Of a stretch of 64,000 nucleotides of DNA, positions 49,351 to 59,379 are shown one piece after another. Source of the DNA: Isoetes taiwanensis. Lineage: Eukaryota; Streptophyta; Lycopodiopsida; Isoetales; Isoetaceae. The stretch's first letter is position 1; the number at the start of each line of letters is the position of its first letter. The stretch is taken from the NCBI GenBank assembly GCA_021234155.1, contig JAJEKV010000037.1, positions 2,720,631 to 2,784,630 of the forward strand, written 5' to 3'. The translations under genes were made by a program, and so were the position numbers. The notes beneath the pieces were generated by a model, which made no database searches, was not told the origin of the DNA, and saw only the letters and a list, made by a program, of their open reading frames with translations.

Positions 49351-49561
49351 TAAAGATTGGAAAATTGCAGGAGAAAACAACAAGAGAGACAGAGAAAATG
49401 ATAATTAGGGGGAGAGGGCTAGGAAACGGTTACAGAATGGAAAAAGGAAAGGCAGAATAGCTAACTATCAATTAGAAAGATCGGAATACCATAAATTTGC
49501 CATGGATTGCAAAGGAAGCAAAGAATTGAGAAGTTTTATTGCTCAGAATATACTTTCATAA

Positions 49562-49825
49562 TTATCTCTTCCTCTTCCCACTCGCAATTGACTCTAAAGA
49601 TACCTGTTGCCGAAATTTGCTTCTTCCAATGAACTCTTCTAGCCAGGAGTCAAGCATTTGGACTTCAAATTCTGTGCAGCTCCGGACAAAGGAGTATTCT
49701 TTCTGGAAAAGATGATCTGGATACCACTGCTCTACAATTAAAGAATTCCACAGTTCAGAAGAAGAGCCACTAAGAAAACCACATGTAAATCTTGCACCAG
49801 TAAATCTCCTTGAAATCTCTGTCAA
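49562..49825 (-). other. Unidentified 87-codon open frame
   Basis: The minus-strand frame begins MTEISRRFTGARF and contains SELWNSLIVEQWYPDHLF and FEVQMLDSWLEEF. The composition is protein-like, and it lies just upstream of the LINE 5' end on the same strand. I do not recognise it. It could be an exon of a host gene, an upstream LINE segment or chance. The rest of 49,431-50,160 shows nothing. Confidence 0.25.
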
Positions 49826-50159
49826 ACTGGGATCAATTCGAAGAGAGGGGTCGAAATTCTGCCAAGAAGAGGTTCATAACAGAAAAAGAGGGAAACGACA
49901 AGGAAAACAAGATTTTTGGCGCACGTCCTAATCAAAGGCATATTTCACTCATGCTTAGATTTTGAATGAAAGGATATGTATAATTTCTAATCAACCATTA
50001 GGCAAACTCAATTCAAGCAGGATACGCTAAGCAAAGGGAATAACGTATTGCATTTCCATCCCAGTTTAATAACAGAGAGTTCAAATAAAGAAAATAGTAA
50101 GAACACATGAGACGGTGCAAAGTAATTGGCAATCGTAGAAACAATGAAATCTTAAAAGG

Positions 50160-50645
50160 GGTATTCCTCCTATTGTGGTACCACCAAAGCCTATTTCAGT
50201 GAACCTGATTGCAGCAAAAGATGTATTTGGATACACTAAAACAAAAAGGCAGGGTAGGCTGTTAAACAGTTGGTGGGAACTCGATTGCAATAATGCGCGG
50301 GCCATGCTTCCACCTGGTTGCAGAATAAAGCCTAGATGGTATAAAAACTTATTGAGAAACAAGAAAAGAAAGTTCTTTAAAAGGAGGCAGTCTGAGCTTG
50401 AATCTTCTTTTGTTCAACACCCTAAGATTCTTTGAAAGCGCTTTCATGGACAATCTACACAAGCAAACCTTGACCCTGATGCTCTTTTGCAATTCATTAG
50501 AGAAATATATTTCCAAGAACATGATATTAGCATGTCAAAATTGAGACCACGGAAGATTTATTCACAATGGAGGAGGTTCAATATGCACTAGGCAAGCTGC
50601 AAAATGGTAAGGGTTCGATTTACAAGGACTTCATGTGGAATTATT
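50160..50645 (+). pseudogene. LINE-like ORF2 linker fragment, plus strand
   Basis: The plus-strand frame 50,175-50,435 reads through NSWWELDCNNARAML and KPRWYKNLLRNKKRKFF. A further piece reads DALLQFIREIYFQEHDIS, and then MEEVQYALGKLQNGK. This order (W..C..AR, KP.WY/F, a long charged helix, then EEV..AL..L.NGK) is that of the endonuclease-to-RT linker in non-LTR retrotransposons. The fragment differs from the LINE at 42.8-49.4 kb and has the opposite strand. It ends at a GA microsatellite, so the RT core is missing. Confidence 0.55.
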
Positions 50646-50654
50646 CAAATGGGG

Positions 50655-50876
<222 letters not shown>

Positions 50877-50918
50877 GGAGAGAGAGAGAGGGGGGAGAGG
50901 GAGGCCAATTCCCATAAG

Positions 50919-52120
50919 TCATGGTATCAAGTATTCTATTATATTCATGGTATCAAGTATTCTATTGTCTAGAATCAACAATTTGAATTGATTGTCAAAA
51001 CATGACTTTGGACTATGATTTAAGCCACTTCACCCTCCGGCCATGGAGGGCAACCCTCCGTACGCAGCACCTTGTTTTTATTTTTTCCAACCAAAAAAAA
51101 CAAAATCTCCCATAGCACACCAAAACAAAGATTTAAAAAAAAAACATTTGCACACAAAAAAAGCCATGTTTTAGTGCTTCAATCTCATACAAAGTTGTAA
51201 AATTTAAGGAATTTAAGAGCTCTTGCAACAGGGCTCAGCCAAATAAAAAATGAAGATATCTTATATTGAATCACCCAACCGGGCTCAATTTTTATCAATT
51301 TTGAAAGAAATGCTAGCAACAAAACCATTATATTATTAGATTCAACACAACTGCACAACAATGAATTCAAAGATCTGCTGCACAAAGAGTTTTTTGCCCC
51401 TTATAAAGCTACACAATAATGAATCCATGAATTCTTCAGCTGAATCCATTGGGATAATCTAACGCTGTATTTGCATCTAAAGCAAAGGAAATATGAAGTT
51501 TACAAGCCCTGTACCCCACCCCCCATTTTATACCCCCTCCGAGACAACTGTAGAGGCCCTGTGATATGGCTCTTACCAATACATGCACCGGACATGCAAA
51601 AACAGTATTTGCGAGTCAAAGCTTTGCTTGGGAGCTCCCTGGTGCTACCCTAGGTTGCAGCCCCATGAATAAGCTCTGCTATTATTTTTTCTTAATCCAT
51701 ACTTGATCCCGATGCCTGCTCTAATGCTTTCCATAGAACATAGCATGCTTTCTAATGTTTTTTTAAACATGCCATATTCCGACAGTGATCATAGAATATC
51801 TGACTTTCTGATATGGAAGCAGTATGAAAATAGCTTTGATAATCTCTTCTCTGCCTTTTCTGCCCCAACAGATTGGATTTTGAGTTATGTAAGTAAGGTC
51901 GTATGTAAAATGCACCTCTCGAAATTACCATTAGGGAACTTTTTTATTGTAGACCTTATACAGGGGTTGTATACGCGTGTACAGTACCCATGTTTCATAC
52001 GTATGTTCTGCACACCACATGAATATTTTAAAAACATATTAACATGGTATCATACACCCACTTCGAAACATAATATGTATGATATATAGCAAAGGTTACC
52101 GGAGACTGCAGTAGCAAAGG
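50919..52120. other. Unassigned DNA
   Basis: A 26-bp tandem duplication (catggtatcaagtattctat, at 50,920 and 50,946) follows the GA tract. A 128-codon plus frame (51,703-52,089) has no recognised motif. A short duplication agcaaaggttac.ggag lies near 52,089-52,125. Nothing here supports a gene. Confidence 0.4.
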
Positions 52121-52685
52121 TTACTGGAGGATTAACCCTATTGCAGATACATTAGAGACACCACTAAAAACTATGAAAAATATGTCAGCTCCTTCCCCGC
52201 GATGTCTGGTCCACCCACCTGGGTTAGGAAACCAGAGCTCACGCTCATCCCAACCTGTTGTGTCCCACCAGGTGCAGTACCTAGACAATATAAAAAGGAA
52301 TTCCACAAAATCAATGACACTGAAGAAGAGCGGATCATACTCCACAAACTTGTTGTAATCGTAGTAGTATTTGTCAATAATACGAATCATGGTATCCTTA
52401 CTAATTTCAGGAATGATCTCCAGTATGTATTGATCCAGAGAGTGTGCATAATAACCCATGACGAAGCAGGACCCTCAACTATTCCAGCCTGAGTTCCATA
52501 TCAGGAGGGGGTTCAAGAATTTCCAATGTTGTAAGTCTCCTCCAGCATTCAGATGGATTAATCTCGGTCAGTGGTTCATGACCACAAGGATATCGCGTGA
52601 GAATGAAGTTGACCAACTGCCTTGCAAGCTCCATACTGGGACTAATGGCGCAGCCTCCACTACAAGAAATGGTGAAACATCTCAT
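52121..52685 (-). other. Two adjacent unidentified minus-strand open frames
   Basis: The frames 52,479-52,685 (contains ARQLVNFILTRYPCGHEPL and SECWRRLTTLEILEPPP) and 52,121-52,459 (contains DQYILEIIPEISKDTM and FVEFLFILSRYC) lie head to tail and read like one broken protein with a shift near 52,465. I do not recognise the family. Overlapping plus-strand frames exist, but their composition is less protein-like. It is a possible pseudogene exon. Confidence 0.3.
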
Positions 52686-52869
52686 CAGCAGTCAGCCGCA
52701 AAGAATGCATAGGGCATGCTTGCAAGCTTTCTGGATAAACCCAGGGAGGATAATGTTGGAGATTAATCATTTGCAAAGAAGCAAACAAGGAACACACAAG
52801 GATCAAAGACAAGAAGCAGACAAGGGCGAGAAGAGAAAGAAGGGGAAAGATAATTTATAGCTGCTATGC

Positions 52870-53035
52870 CAATTATACTGAAAGTATACCAATATATACC
52901 AATAATGCCAATAATGCTGAAAGTATACCAATAATGCTGATAATACTGAAACTATACCAATAATGTCAAAATGATGAAAGTATACTAATAATGCTAATAA
53001 TGCTGACAGTATACCAATAATGCTAACTAAATATG
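52870..53035. repeat. Minisatellite of taccaataatgctgaaagta type
   Basis: The units ccaataatgc, tgaaagtatacc and aataatgctgataata recur about seven times in 165 bp with a period near 15-33 bp. The tract is AT-rich and noncoding. Confidence 0.75.
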
Positions 53036-53930
53036 GCTATTGATGCATTACCATAGTCACAAAAGAAATTACATACAATATGATTATCGAGAACATGACT
53101 GAGATTGAGAGCCTGTAATGAACCTAGTGGCTTACTTTGTCTCAGTATAAGAGGGTGTAGATCATCTAACAACCTTGTTGATATGCCTCCATGGGTTGTG
53201 CTAGTAGTGGCATTTAAAACTATAGAAATACATTAGCAAAGGTTATATAAGCGGAAGGTTAGATTATTGAGTATTGGACTTGTAAAATATGATAATTATG
53301 CATTAGATTGCATGCATGTACATGCACATGCGCATGCATGCATGTGATTGCATGCACAACACTTTGTCTAGTATGCATATGCATTGAGGTTTACTCATTG
53401 TGTATATATCAGATGTGAATAAAGGAGATGGTGTCTTGTTTGGTGAAGGATCTTGTTTATTGTTCTTCTCTACCTATTCTCTAGAGAAGGAGAGGCTGGC
53501 TGGATTGTAGAACAGTAGCCAAAACTGGAAGGAGCTTGCAGATGGGAAGGCGAGGAAATAGAAGCAAGGAAGGCAAATCCAGTCGATAGGAAGCAGAATC
53601 AATCCGAGAAACTGAGGTGGGGATCTGATGCGTGCTTGGGGATTTGATGAGTGCTTGATTTGTTGTATGGCTTGGTGGTGCTTGCAGTAGAACCGGCAGC
53701 TATGGCGAACCCAATCGGCTGTTTCAGCTAGAATAGATCTTCGATTTGTTTCTATGTCACCACCCAAAGTCTTCCTTATGAATTCTGGCCTATTCTGCCT
53801 CCATCCCAGTCGGTTTTGATCTTGTTTGCTAATCTGGCAGTATCTCTATGCGAAAGAGAGCCTCTAATATGTCTTTTTGGTTTCCAAGACTTTTTCTTTA
53901 TAATTATTTTGGCTTTTAAGTTCATTGAAA
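53036..53930. other. Unassigned DNA including an alternating purine-pyrimidine run
   Basis: From 53,309 to 53,346 the sequence alternates perfectly between pyrimidine and purine (tgcatgcatgtacatgcaca and onward), about 38 bp, and holds several CATGCA motifs. The 97-codon minus frame 53,474-53,767 has no recognised motif. Nothing else is seen. Confidence 0.45.
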
Positions 53931-54000
53931 GTTTTGTAGGTTAGTTGGTTAGCAGTTGAGCCTTTTAGGCTATAGATCCAGGTTCGAATCTAGACTCAAG
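53931..54000 (+). other. tRNA-like sequence with pol III A and B boxes
   Basis: ttagttggttagcag (53,941-53,955) resembles an A box, and ggttcgaatct (53,981-53,991) is a good B box. They lie 40 bp apart, and between them an agcc/ggct stem could form an anticodon arm. The acceptor stem does not pair convincingly. I infer a tRNA-derived SINE head or a tRNA pseudogene, not a working tRNA. Confidence 0.5.
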
Positions 54001-55014
54001 CATATGTTTTTGCACAAGTATTCCTTTTTGAACTTAGGGATATAAGGGTCAGGTAAATCGTCCGTTTATACTAAGGTTTAGACCATACCATAATGTACCT
54101 TTATGTTTTAGAATATTGACCATGCATTAATGGAACAAAGGGTTTGCAGGACTTATTAGGCATAGTATGGGAATCTTACGTGAATAATTCTTGATAGGTT
54201 CTAAGTTATTGAATCTAGTTTGTATTATTGTCCTAGGGTCTTGAAGCCCTACTTGATTCTCTATTCTAACTATCGAACTTGCTTTGGGTTATAGTTAGAT
54301 GGTCGCCCAACTACTTTGTTATATCTTGGAACGTTGTGATAGCCGTTGCGTTAAGTGTCCTTAGGTGCATTGCTGCTAGCCTAGATGGTCATTACTTGAG
54401 TTGAGGATTGCTAATCCTACGAACCTTTTAAGTATTGTGATTATAATTTGGGACCGTAGAGTTTCCTTGGTAGAGTTATAATCTTGTATGTGGAATATTC
54501 CATGCAACCTTTATGAATAGGGGCCAGCTTGATACCGTACCATAGAAGGATGCATCGCCAGTACTTTTGATAGAGTAATGGGTGGATTCTGTGATGCTAG
54601 ATGGATGGAGTATGAGCGTTGCATTATATTTGTTAGGAATATGCTATGGCCTATCTAGTAGAGATTGAGTGGTAGTCCATCTCATGAGTTAGACCTCAGG
54701 ATGAAGTAGGATATGTGAATTGTCTCTAGGACATTAGTGTAATTATGGTATTACCTGGAAGTTATGGTTGCTTATATGTTAAGGAAGTCATGTTCTTGCT
54801 TTGAGATGTTACGATGAGATGTTGTCACTGGGTTACAAAATATCTTGGTATGAACCTCATTCTATTGTATTGCATTGTTTTGTGGTTGTTCATTCCAGGA
54901 AGTAAGATGCATGAGGATTCTATGATATATCGTATTGGATCAACCTGTAAGGTTATTGGTGATATTTTATCTTGTAAAGTCATGATGGATGATGTTGCAT
55001 CCTGCATTGCAAAC

Positions 55015-55175
55015 GGACCATCTTCGGAGGGGTGGAATGGCCGCGAGACTCCGCATCCATTCTAGATGGTTAGACGGATAGCATATTGCATTTACGGCCC
55101 ACCTTCGGAGGGGTGGGGTGGCCGTGTAACTCCGCATCTGAGCCAGATGGCCTGACGGATGAGTTAAACCCTGTA
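55015..55175. repeat. ~81-bp tandem repeat, two copies
   Basis: Copies begin at ggacca (55,015) and ggccca (55,096). Both contain cttcggaggggtgg, tggccg, actccgcatc and a gatgg...gacgga end. Confidence 0.75.
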
Positions 55176-55350
55176 CGTACAGATGGAGAGAGTGGTCTCC
55201 TTGGGGTCGCAACCCAAGGATTACGCTTGGCATATGTGCATACATACATACGATTGATGAGAATGTAAACACGCTTGTAGCCTGAGTTCTAACTAATGCA
55301 GGGGCGTAGTGGAGCAGGTAAAATTGTTGTTGTTCTTATCTTTGATGGGT

Positions 55351-55355
55351 ATGCT
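55351..55355 (+). other. Target-site duplication, left copy (atgct)
   Basis: Identical to 61,636-61,640 directly after the 3' LTR. Five bases is the usual Ty3/gypsy length. Confidence 0.9.
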
Positions 55356-55999
55356 TGTTATGGCTCAATGCCGGCTTGGAGGAGCGGCTCGGGTTCATGC
55401 CTCGGGAAGCCATATATTTCTAAGACTTGTAATTTATCGGTAGTTTATGTCCCTAAGGTCTTGGGTTGGTAATTTAACTTAGCCTAGCATTATAAAACCA
55501 TTGGGTATTATTAAATTAAAATGCTAAAGGAGGCTGATAACGGGTCGCGGATCCGTTAAGCCAAAAATAACTTGAGAACGTATCAGGATCTTCCGGATCT
55601 GCACAAAAAGGGTTCGATTTGTCCTGAAAAAGGTCGAGCCAGGGATATTTCTGGCCGATCATAAGATATTTGAGATCTACTACCTTTTAGATAGCTATTC
55701 ATGGCCAATAAAGGGATATTCAGAAATAGATAGATTCAGCTATAAAACCACGGCTATCATTCAATCTAAGGGAGAAAAATCGACTGTAAGCTTGAGCCGA
55801 TCTTCTGTTCTAACTGAACGATCCATGTTTGAGTCTGCCTTCTGAGATTGGTATCCCGAGAGCTGAAAATAACAGGATAACGGTTTCCTGTGAGAGTCCG
55901 AGCCCAGTTGGGTGGTTAACTGTCTCCTAAAGATTGGAGAGTGTATTTATTCCTTTGATTTCTGTTGCATAATTGTAGAGTTTTTCTTTAGTTGTATCA
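55356..55999 (+). repeat. 5' LTR of the young chromovirus (644 bp)
   Basis: Begins tgttatggctcaatgccgg and ends tagttgtatca, so it has TG...CA ends. It aligns with 61,003-61,635 except for about 12 substitutions, a 12-bp stretch absent from the 3' copy (near 55,637) and four 1-2 bp indels. Confidence 0.95.
55740..55748 (+). promoter_or_regulatory. Candidate LTR TATA box
   Basis: ctataaaacc is followed about 30-60 bp downstream by sequence that would start the transcript, and it is kept in the 3' LTR. A second candidate, attataaaacc, lies near 55,488. The sequence alone does not decide between them. Confidence 0.45.
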
Positions 56000-56002
56000 A
56001 GT

Positions 56003-56015
56003 TGGTATCAGAGCC
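56003..56015 (+). other. Primer-binding site for initiator-Met tRNA
   Basis: tggtatcagagcc lies three bases after the LTR end. It is the standard complement of the tRNA-iMet 3' end used by plant gypsy elements. Confidence 0.95.
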
Positions 56016-56036
56016 AGTCCGCTCTTGAGCCTGACG

Positions 56037-56240
56037 ATGATGGCACACCGTTATAATATTTCTGAAGAGCAATACCAGCAGGCGTTAAGAACTGCTGATT
56101 TCATCGCTACCCAGATAGCACTGCCACAGCCTACATCCCCAGAGGATTACCAGTTCAAATTAGAGCAGATTGCTCTACTCTATGGTTTTCTTCCCAGTAA
56201 TGCCCAGCCACCTCCACTACCCAGAGATCCTCCCTGCTCA
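56037..56240 (+). pseudogene. gag N-terminal segment, out of frame with the rest
   Basis: The frame starts MMAHRYNISEEQYQQALR at 56,037, just 21 bases after the PBS. It reads as a short helical region followed by a Pro-rich stretch (NAQPPPLPRDPP). The next Pro-rich stretch (AHPPPPENPPPL) continues in another frame, so a 1-bp change lies in the C-rich DNA at about 56,225-56,250. This is the natural gag start. The Met at 56,170 of the long frame is not. Confidence 0.75.
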
Positions 56241-59200
56241 TCCCCCACCACCTGAAAATCCACCGCCATTGACCGCCAACCCAGATCCTCTGATAACTAC
56301 TGAAACTGATATTCCAACTAAAAAGGAAAAGGCTCCTAAATGGTTGGAAAAAGTTGATCTGCCATATTTTACTGGCGGAGTATCTGTAAAGCCAATGCAA
56401 GTAATAAGTTTCTTGGGGATATGGGAAAAGTTCTTTGAGAGAGTTAACGCGACCGAACAAGAGAAACTGCAAGCCATGGATACCTATTTAGATGAACAAG
56501 CTCAAGTTTGGTGGCAAGGCCGCAGATTGATGCAGCCTGAAGTTAACTCATGGGCAGTTTTCCGTAGTGCATTTGAAGCCCATTACCTGCCTGCAAACTA
56601 TTACAGGATATTGCAAAAAGAATGGGATCTTGTTAAACAGGATGATGGTGAAACAGTATCTGAATATTACATGAAATTTAGTCATCTAGGTTCACAAGTT
56701 AGAAACCTGGGTGAACACGAACTTTTAAGAAAGTTTGTGAATGGGTTAAGGGAGGACATATTTGTAGAGTTAGATCTTATTGAACCAGTCAACATGGAAG
56801 ATGCAATTAAGAAAGCAGGAGCTGCAGAACGAAAGTTGAACCCCAAGGCTCGTAAGTTAGTTATATGGGAAGGAGCGCCTTCTCGTGAACAAAAAAGACC
56901 AAAATGTAAAAAATTTAAAAATAGAAGAGACAAGAAAAATAAAAGGGGCCGTGAAGAGCGTAAGACCAGGTTTAATGGAAAGAATGGAAAACGCTCTAAT
57001 AATGGAGAGAAGGCTAAGCAGGAACAGAGTAAAGGGCCTAAGACTGGGTGTTATAATTGTGGAGGTCTGTATTATCAATCAAACTGCCCAAAGAATACGG
57101 CCCCGGCAGATAAAAATACAAAGAAAGTACAATTTAAAGAGCCGCCGCCTAAGGAAAGGCAAGTTGCTCAATCTCACCATGTGGAAGATAGACCAGAAAC
57201 TTCCAGGGAAGGAGAGGAAAGAAATAAAGGAAAGCTTGCAGCCATTGAACAAGAAAAAGGGAGACTGCAAATTGTATACTTAAAGAATTTGTCAGAAGAC
57301 GATGCAGGGCCTTCGGAAGCATGGTTGTTTAAGATGAAAGGTTCAGTAAAAGGTCAAGATGTGACCGTTTTACTTGATGATGGTTCAACACATGACTTTA
57401 TCTCGCAGGACTTGGTGTATAAATTAAGATTACCTATTTGTGATTTACAAACGAAAATCACAGTTGTGCAGGGTTTGAAAGGTCCAAGGAACCAGTGTGA
57501 TAAATATGTCGTAGCTCCTATCCAAATAGGGCAGTATTCAGAAGAAAGAGTTTTAATTATGGCCCCTCTAGGAACTATGGATGTGATATTAGGAATTGGA
57601 TGGCGAGAACAGTTTGATGCCCGACCTAATTACAGGGAAAAGATAGTAACTATAACGGTTGAAGGGCAACCTTTGAAGCTGTGTACAGATTCCACATCTC
57701 AAGCTGAACCCCTACTGACGTACTCTAAAACTAAGAAGTTAATACAGGGTGAAGCTGAATCATACTTTATCTACTTGAGAAACTCTGATCCACCATCACA
57801 GGTGCCTCTTGAGCTGTATAGTTTTCTTAGACAATTTGACGATCTCTTCAAGGATGAGGAAACTTTAGATTTACCTCCTCATCGACCAGAGGATCATGCT
57901 ATACAGTTGCAAGAGAACGCCAAACCTCCAAATAGGGCACCTTATCGAGTCAGTCATTTCGAAAAGTTAGAGCTTGAGAAACAGATAGCAGAGATGTTAG
58001 AACGACAGCTAATACGGCCAAGCTGTTCACCTTTTGGCGCACCCGTCATCCTAATCAAAAAGAAAAATAAGGGATATAGGATGTGCATGGATTACAAGGC
58101 TCTTAATAAGCTGACTGTTAAAGATAAATTTCCAGTACCCAGGGCTGACGATCTATTTGATGAATTACGGAGTGCCTGCATATTTAGCAAAATTGATTTG
58201 AAATCAGGATATCACCAAATTAGAATAAAGGAAGAAGACATTGGTAAGACAGCATTTAGAACAACTTTTGGTCACTACGAGTTTCGCGTAATGCCTTTTG
58301 GTTTGACCAATGCCCCGGCAACTTTCTGCCGTCTCATGGGGAGAGTTTTAGCACCCGTACTAGGAAAAAGTGTTGTAGTCTTTTTTGATGATATACTTAT
58401 ATACAGTAGAACTATTGAGGAGCATAAACAGCACCTTCAACAGGTTTTTGATCTTTTGAGACAAAATAAGCTGTTTGTTAACGAATCCAAGAGCAGATTC
58501 TTTATGCAAGAAGTTGGATATTTAGGTCATATTATATCCAAAGAAGGCATACAGATGGATCCCGAAAAGATTAGGGTAATTATTGATCGGCCTCGGCCTA
58601 AAAATCTCAAGGATTTACGATCTTTTGTACAGTTATGCAGTTACTATCGAAGATTTGTGAAGGATTTTGCAAAGATAACCCTTCCTCTTAGCAGGTTTTT
58701 AAAGAAAGATACCCCCTTTGTTTGGAATCCGGAGGCCGAGGACGCTTTCCGAATTCTGAAAGAGAACATGGCAACTGAACTGGTATTAGTGCTACCTGAC
58801 TGGAATAAGTCTTTTACAGTTTGTTCGGATGCAAGTGGAAATGCTATTGGTGCAGTACTGATGCAAGATGGACATCCATTAGCTTATGTCAGCCTAATGC
58901 TCAAACCCTTAGAGCAAAGGTATAGCACTTATGAAAAAGAATTGATTGCCTTAGTTCATGCACTTAAGAAGTGGCGGCATTATCTTATGGGGTCCAAGTT
59001 TGTGGCTCGTTTTGATCAGCAAAGCTTGAAACATATACAAATACAGGATATTATCAATGCACGGCAATTAAAGCTTATTGACACTATAAAGGATTTTGAA
59101 GGGATGCAGCTTGAATATAAGCCTGGGAAGGAGAACCAGGTTGCAGATGCATTAAGCCGGATAAATATTCAAGCTATATCTGTAGCAGAATTTATTGATT

Positions 59201-59379
59201 TGGAACCAATGAAAGAAGAATATGTGAACGACCCCTCCTTTACTACTCCGTATGCACAGGTACAAAAGGATGGAAGAGATCCTTTGACAGAATATAGGAT
59301 CCATAACGAATTATTATTCTATCGAAACCGTACTTGTGTTACACAAGCATACAGGTTGAAGGTTACAGGAATGTCATGA
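56170..59379 (+). CDS. Chromovirus gag-protease-RT-RNase H polyprotein (long open frame)
   Basis: 1,069 codons without a stop; the true gag start lies upstream at 56,037 in another frame. Domains by residue of this frame: retrotransposon gag core from about 81 (FLGIWEKFFERV, then WWQGRRL), a Lys/Arg-rich linker near 235-285, zinc knuckle at 294-306 (CYNCGGLYYQSNC), aspartic protease with the catalytic triplet at 403-405, and reverse transcriptase from about 590 to 790. RT has Asp676 (SKIDLKSGYHQI) and FFDD at 738-741. RNase H follows, with Asp887, Glu924 and Asp949, then VADALSR. It would process itself, copy the RNA into DNA in the cytoplasmic particle and remove the RNA strand. Oddities: the knuckle His is Tyr (57,073-57,075), and the protease reads Asp-Asp-Gly where the family has Asp-Ser/Thr-Gly. 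Both could disable those steps. Confidence 0.93.
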   Translation: MLYSMVFFPVMPSHLHYPEILPAHPPPPENPPPLTANPDPLITTETDIPTKKEKAPKWLEKVDLPYFTGGVSVKPMQVISFLGIWEKFFERVNATEQEKLQAMDTYLDEQAQVWWQGRRLMQPEVNSWAVFRSAFEAHYLPANYYRILQKEWDLVKQDDGETVSEYYMKFSHLGSQVRNLGEHELLRKFVNGLREDIFVELDLIEPVNMEDAIKKAGAAERKLNPKARKLVIWEGAPSREQKRPKCKKFKNRRDKKNKRGREERKTRFNGKNGKRSNNGEKAKQEQSKGPKTGCYNCGGLYYQSNCPKNTAPADKNTKKVQFKEPPPKERQVAQSHHVEDRPETSREGEERNKGKLAAIEQEKGRLQIVYLKNLSEDDAGPSEAWLFKMKGSVKGQDVTVLLDDGSTHDFISQDLVYKLRLPICDLQTKITVVQGLKGPRNQCDKYVVAPIQIGQYSEERVLIMAPLGTMDVILGIGWREQFDARPNYREKIVTITVEGQPLKLCTDSTSQAEPLLTYSKTKKLIQGEAESYFIYLRNSDPPSQVPLELYSFLRQFDDLFKDEETLDLPPHRPEDHAIQLQENAKPPNRAPYRVSHFEKLELEKQIAEMLERQLIRPSCSPFGAPVILIKKKNKGYRMCMDYKALNKLTVKDKFPVPRADDLFDELRSACIFSKIDLKSGYHQIRIKEEDIGKTAFRTTFGHYEFRVMPFGLTNAPATFCRLMGRVLAPVLGKSVVVFFDDILIYSRTIEEHKQHLQQVFDLLRQNKLFVNESKSRFFMQEVGYLGHIISKEGIQMDPEKIRVIIDRPRPKNLKDLRSFVQLCSYYRRFVKDFAKITLPLSRFLKKDTPFVWNPEAEDAFRILKENMATELVLVLPDWNKSFTVCSDASGNAIGAVLMQDGHPLAYVSLMLKPLEQRYSTYEKELIALVHALKKWRHYLMGSKFVARFDQQSLKHIQIQDIINARQLKLIDTIKDFEGMQLEYKPGKENQVADALSRINIQAISVAEFIDLEPMKEEYVNDPSFTTPYAQVQKDGRDPLTEYRIHNELLFYRNRTCVTQAYRLKVTGMS

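Larger units (their letters stand above)
42830..49430 (-). mobile_element. Near full-length L1-type LINE, minus strand
   Basis: About 6.6 kb. Read from right to left it has a short 5' leader, ORF1 (RNA-binding, zinc knuckle), ORF2 (APE endonuclease, RT, zf-RVT) and a 3' end with a ten-base A tail (T run at 42,830-42,839 on the plus strand). ORF2 stops shortly after the WNIWK motif and so has no RNase H domain. I could not find matching target-site duplications, and the 5' boundary (49,380-49,440) is approximate. Damage is uneven: 44,640-49,380 keeps long open frames, while 42,930-44,640 is broken into short pieces. Confidence 0.85.
54001..55355. other. Unassigned DNA left of the young chromovirus
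   Basis: No gene motif. A two-copy ~81-bp tandem repeat at 55,015-55,175 (cttcggaggggtgg..tggccg, actccgcatc and gatgg...gacgga shared) is the main structure. With 61,641-61,975 it would form continuous DNA before the insertion. Its tone resembles an old LTR, but I cannot show termini. Confidence 0.4.

Noticed and set aside
52030-52060. aacatggtatcatac as a copia LTR end plus primer site
   Set aside because: It is only a partial match to tggtatcagagc, and no matching LTR or copia pol lies downstream.
56155-57270. Minus-strand frames opposite gag (for example 56,155-56,472)
   Set aside because: They are antisense shadows of the gag-pol frame with no motif of their own.
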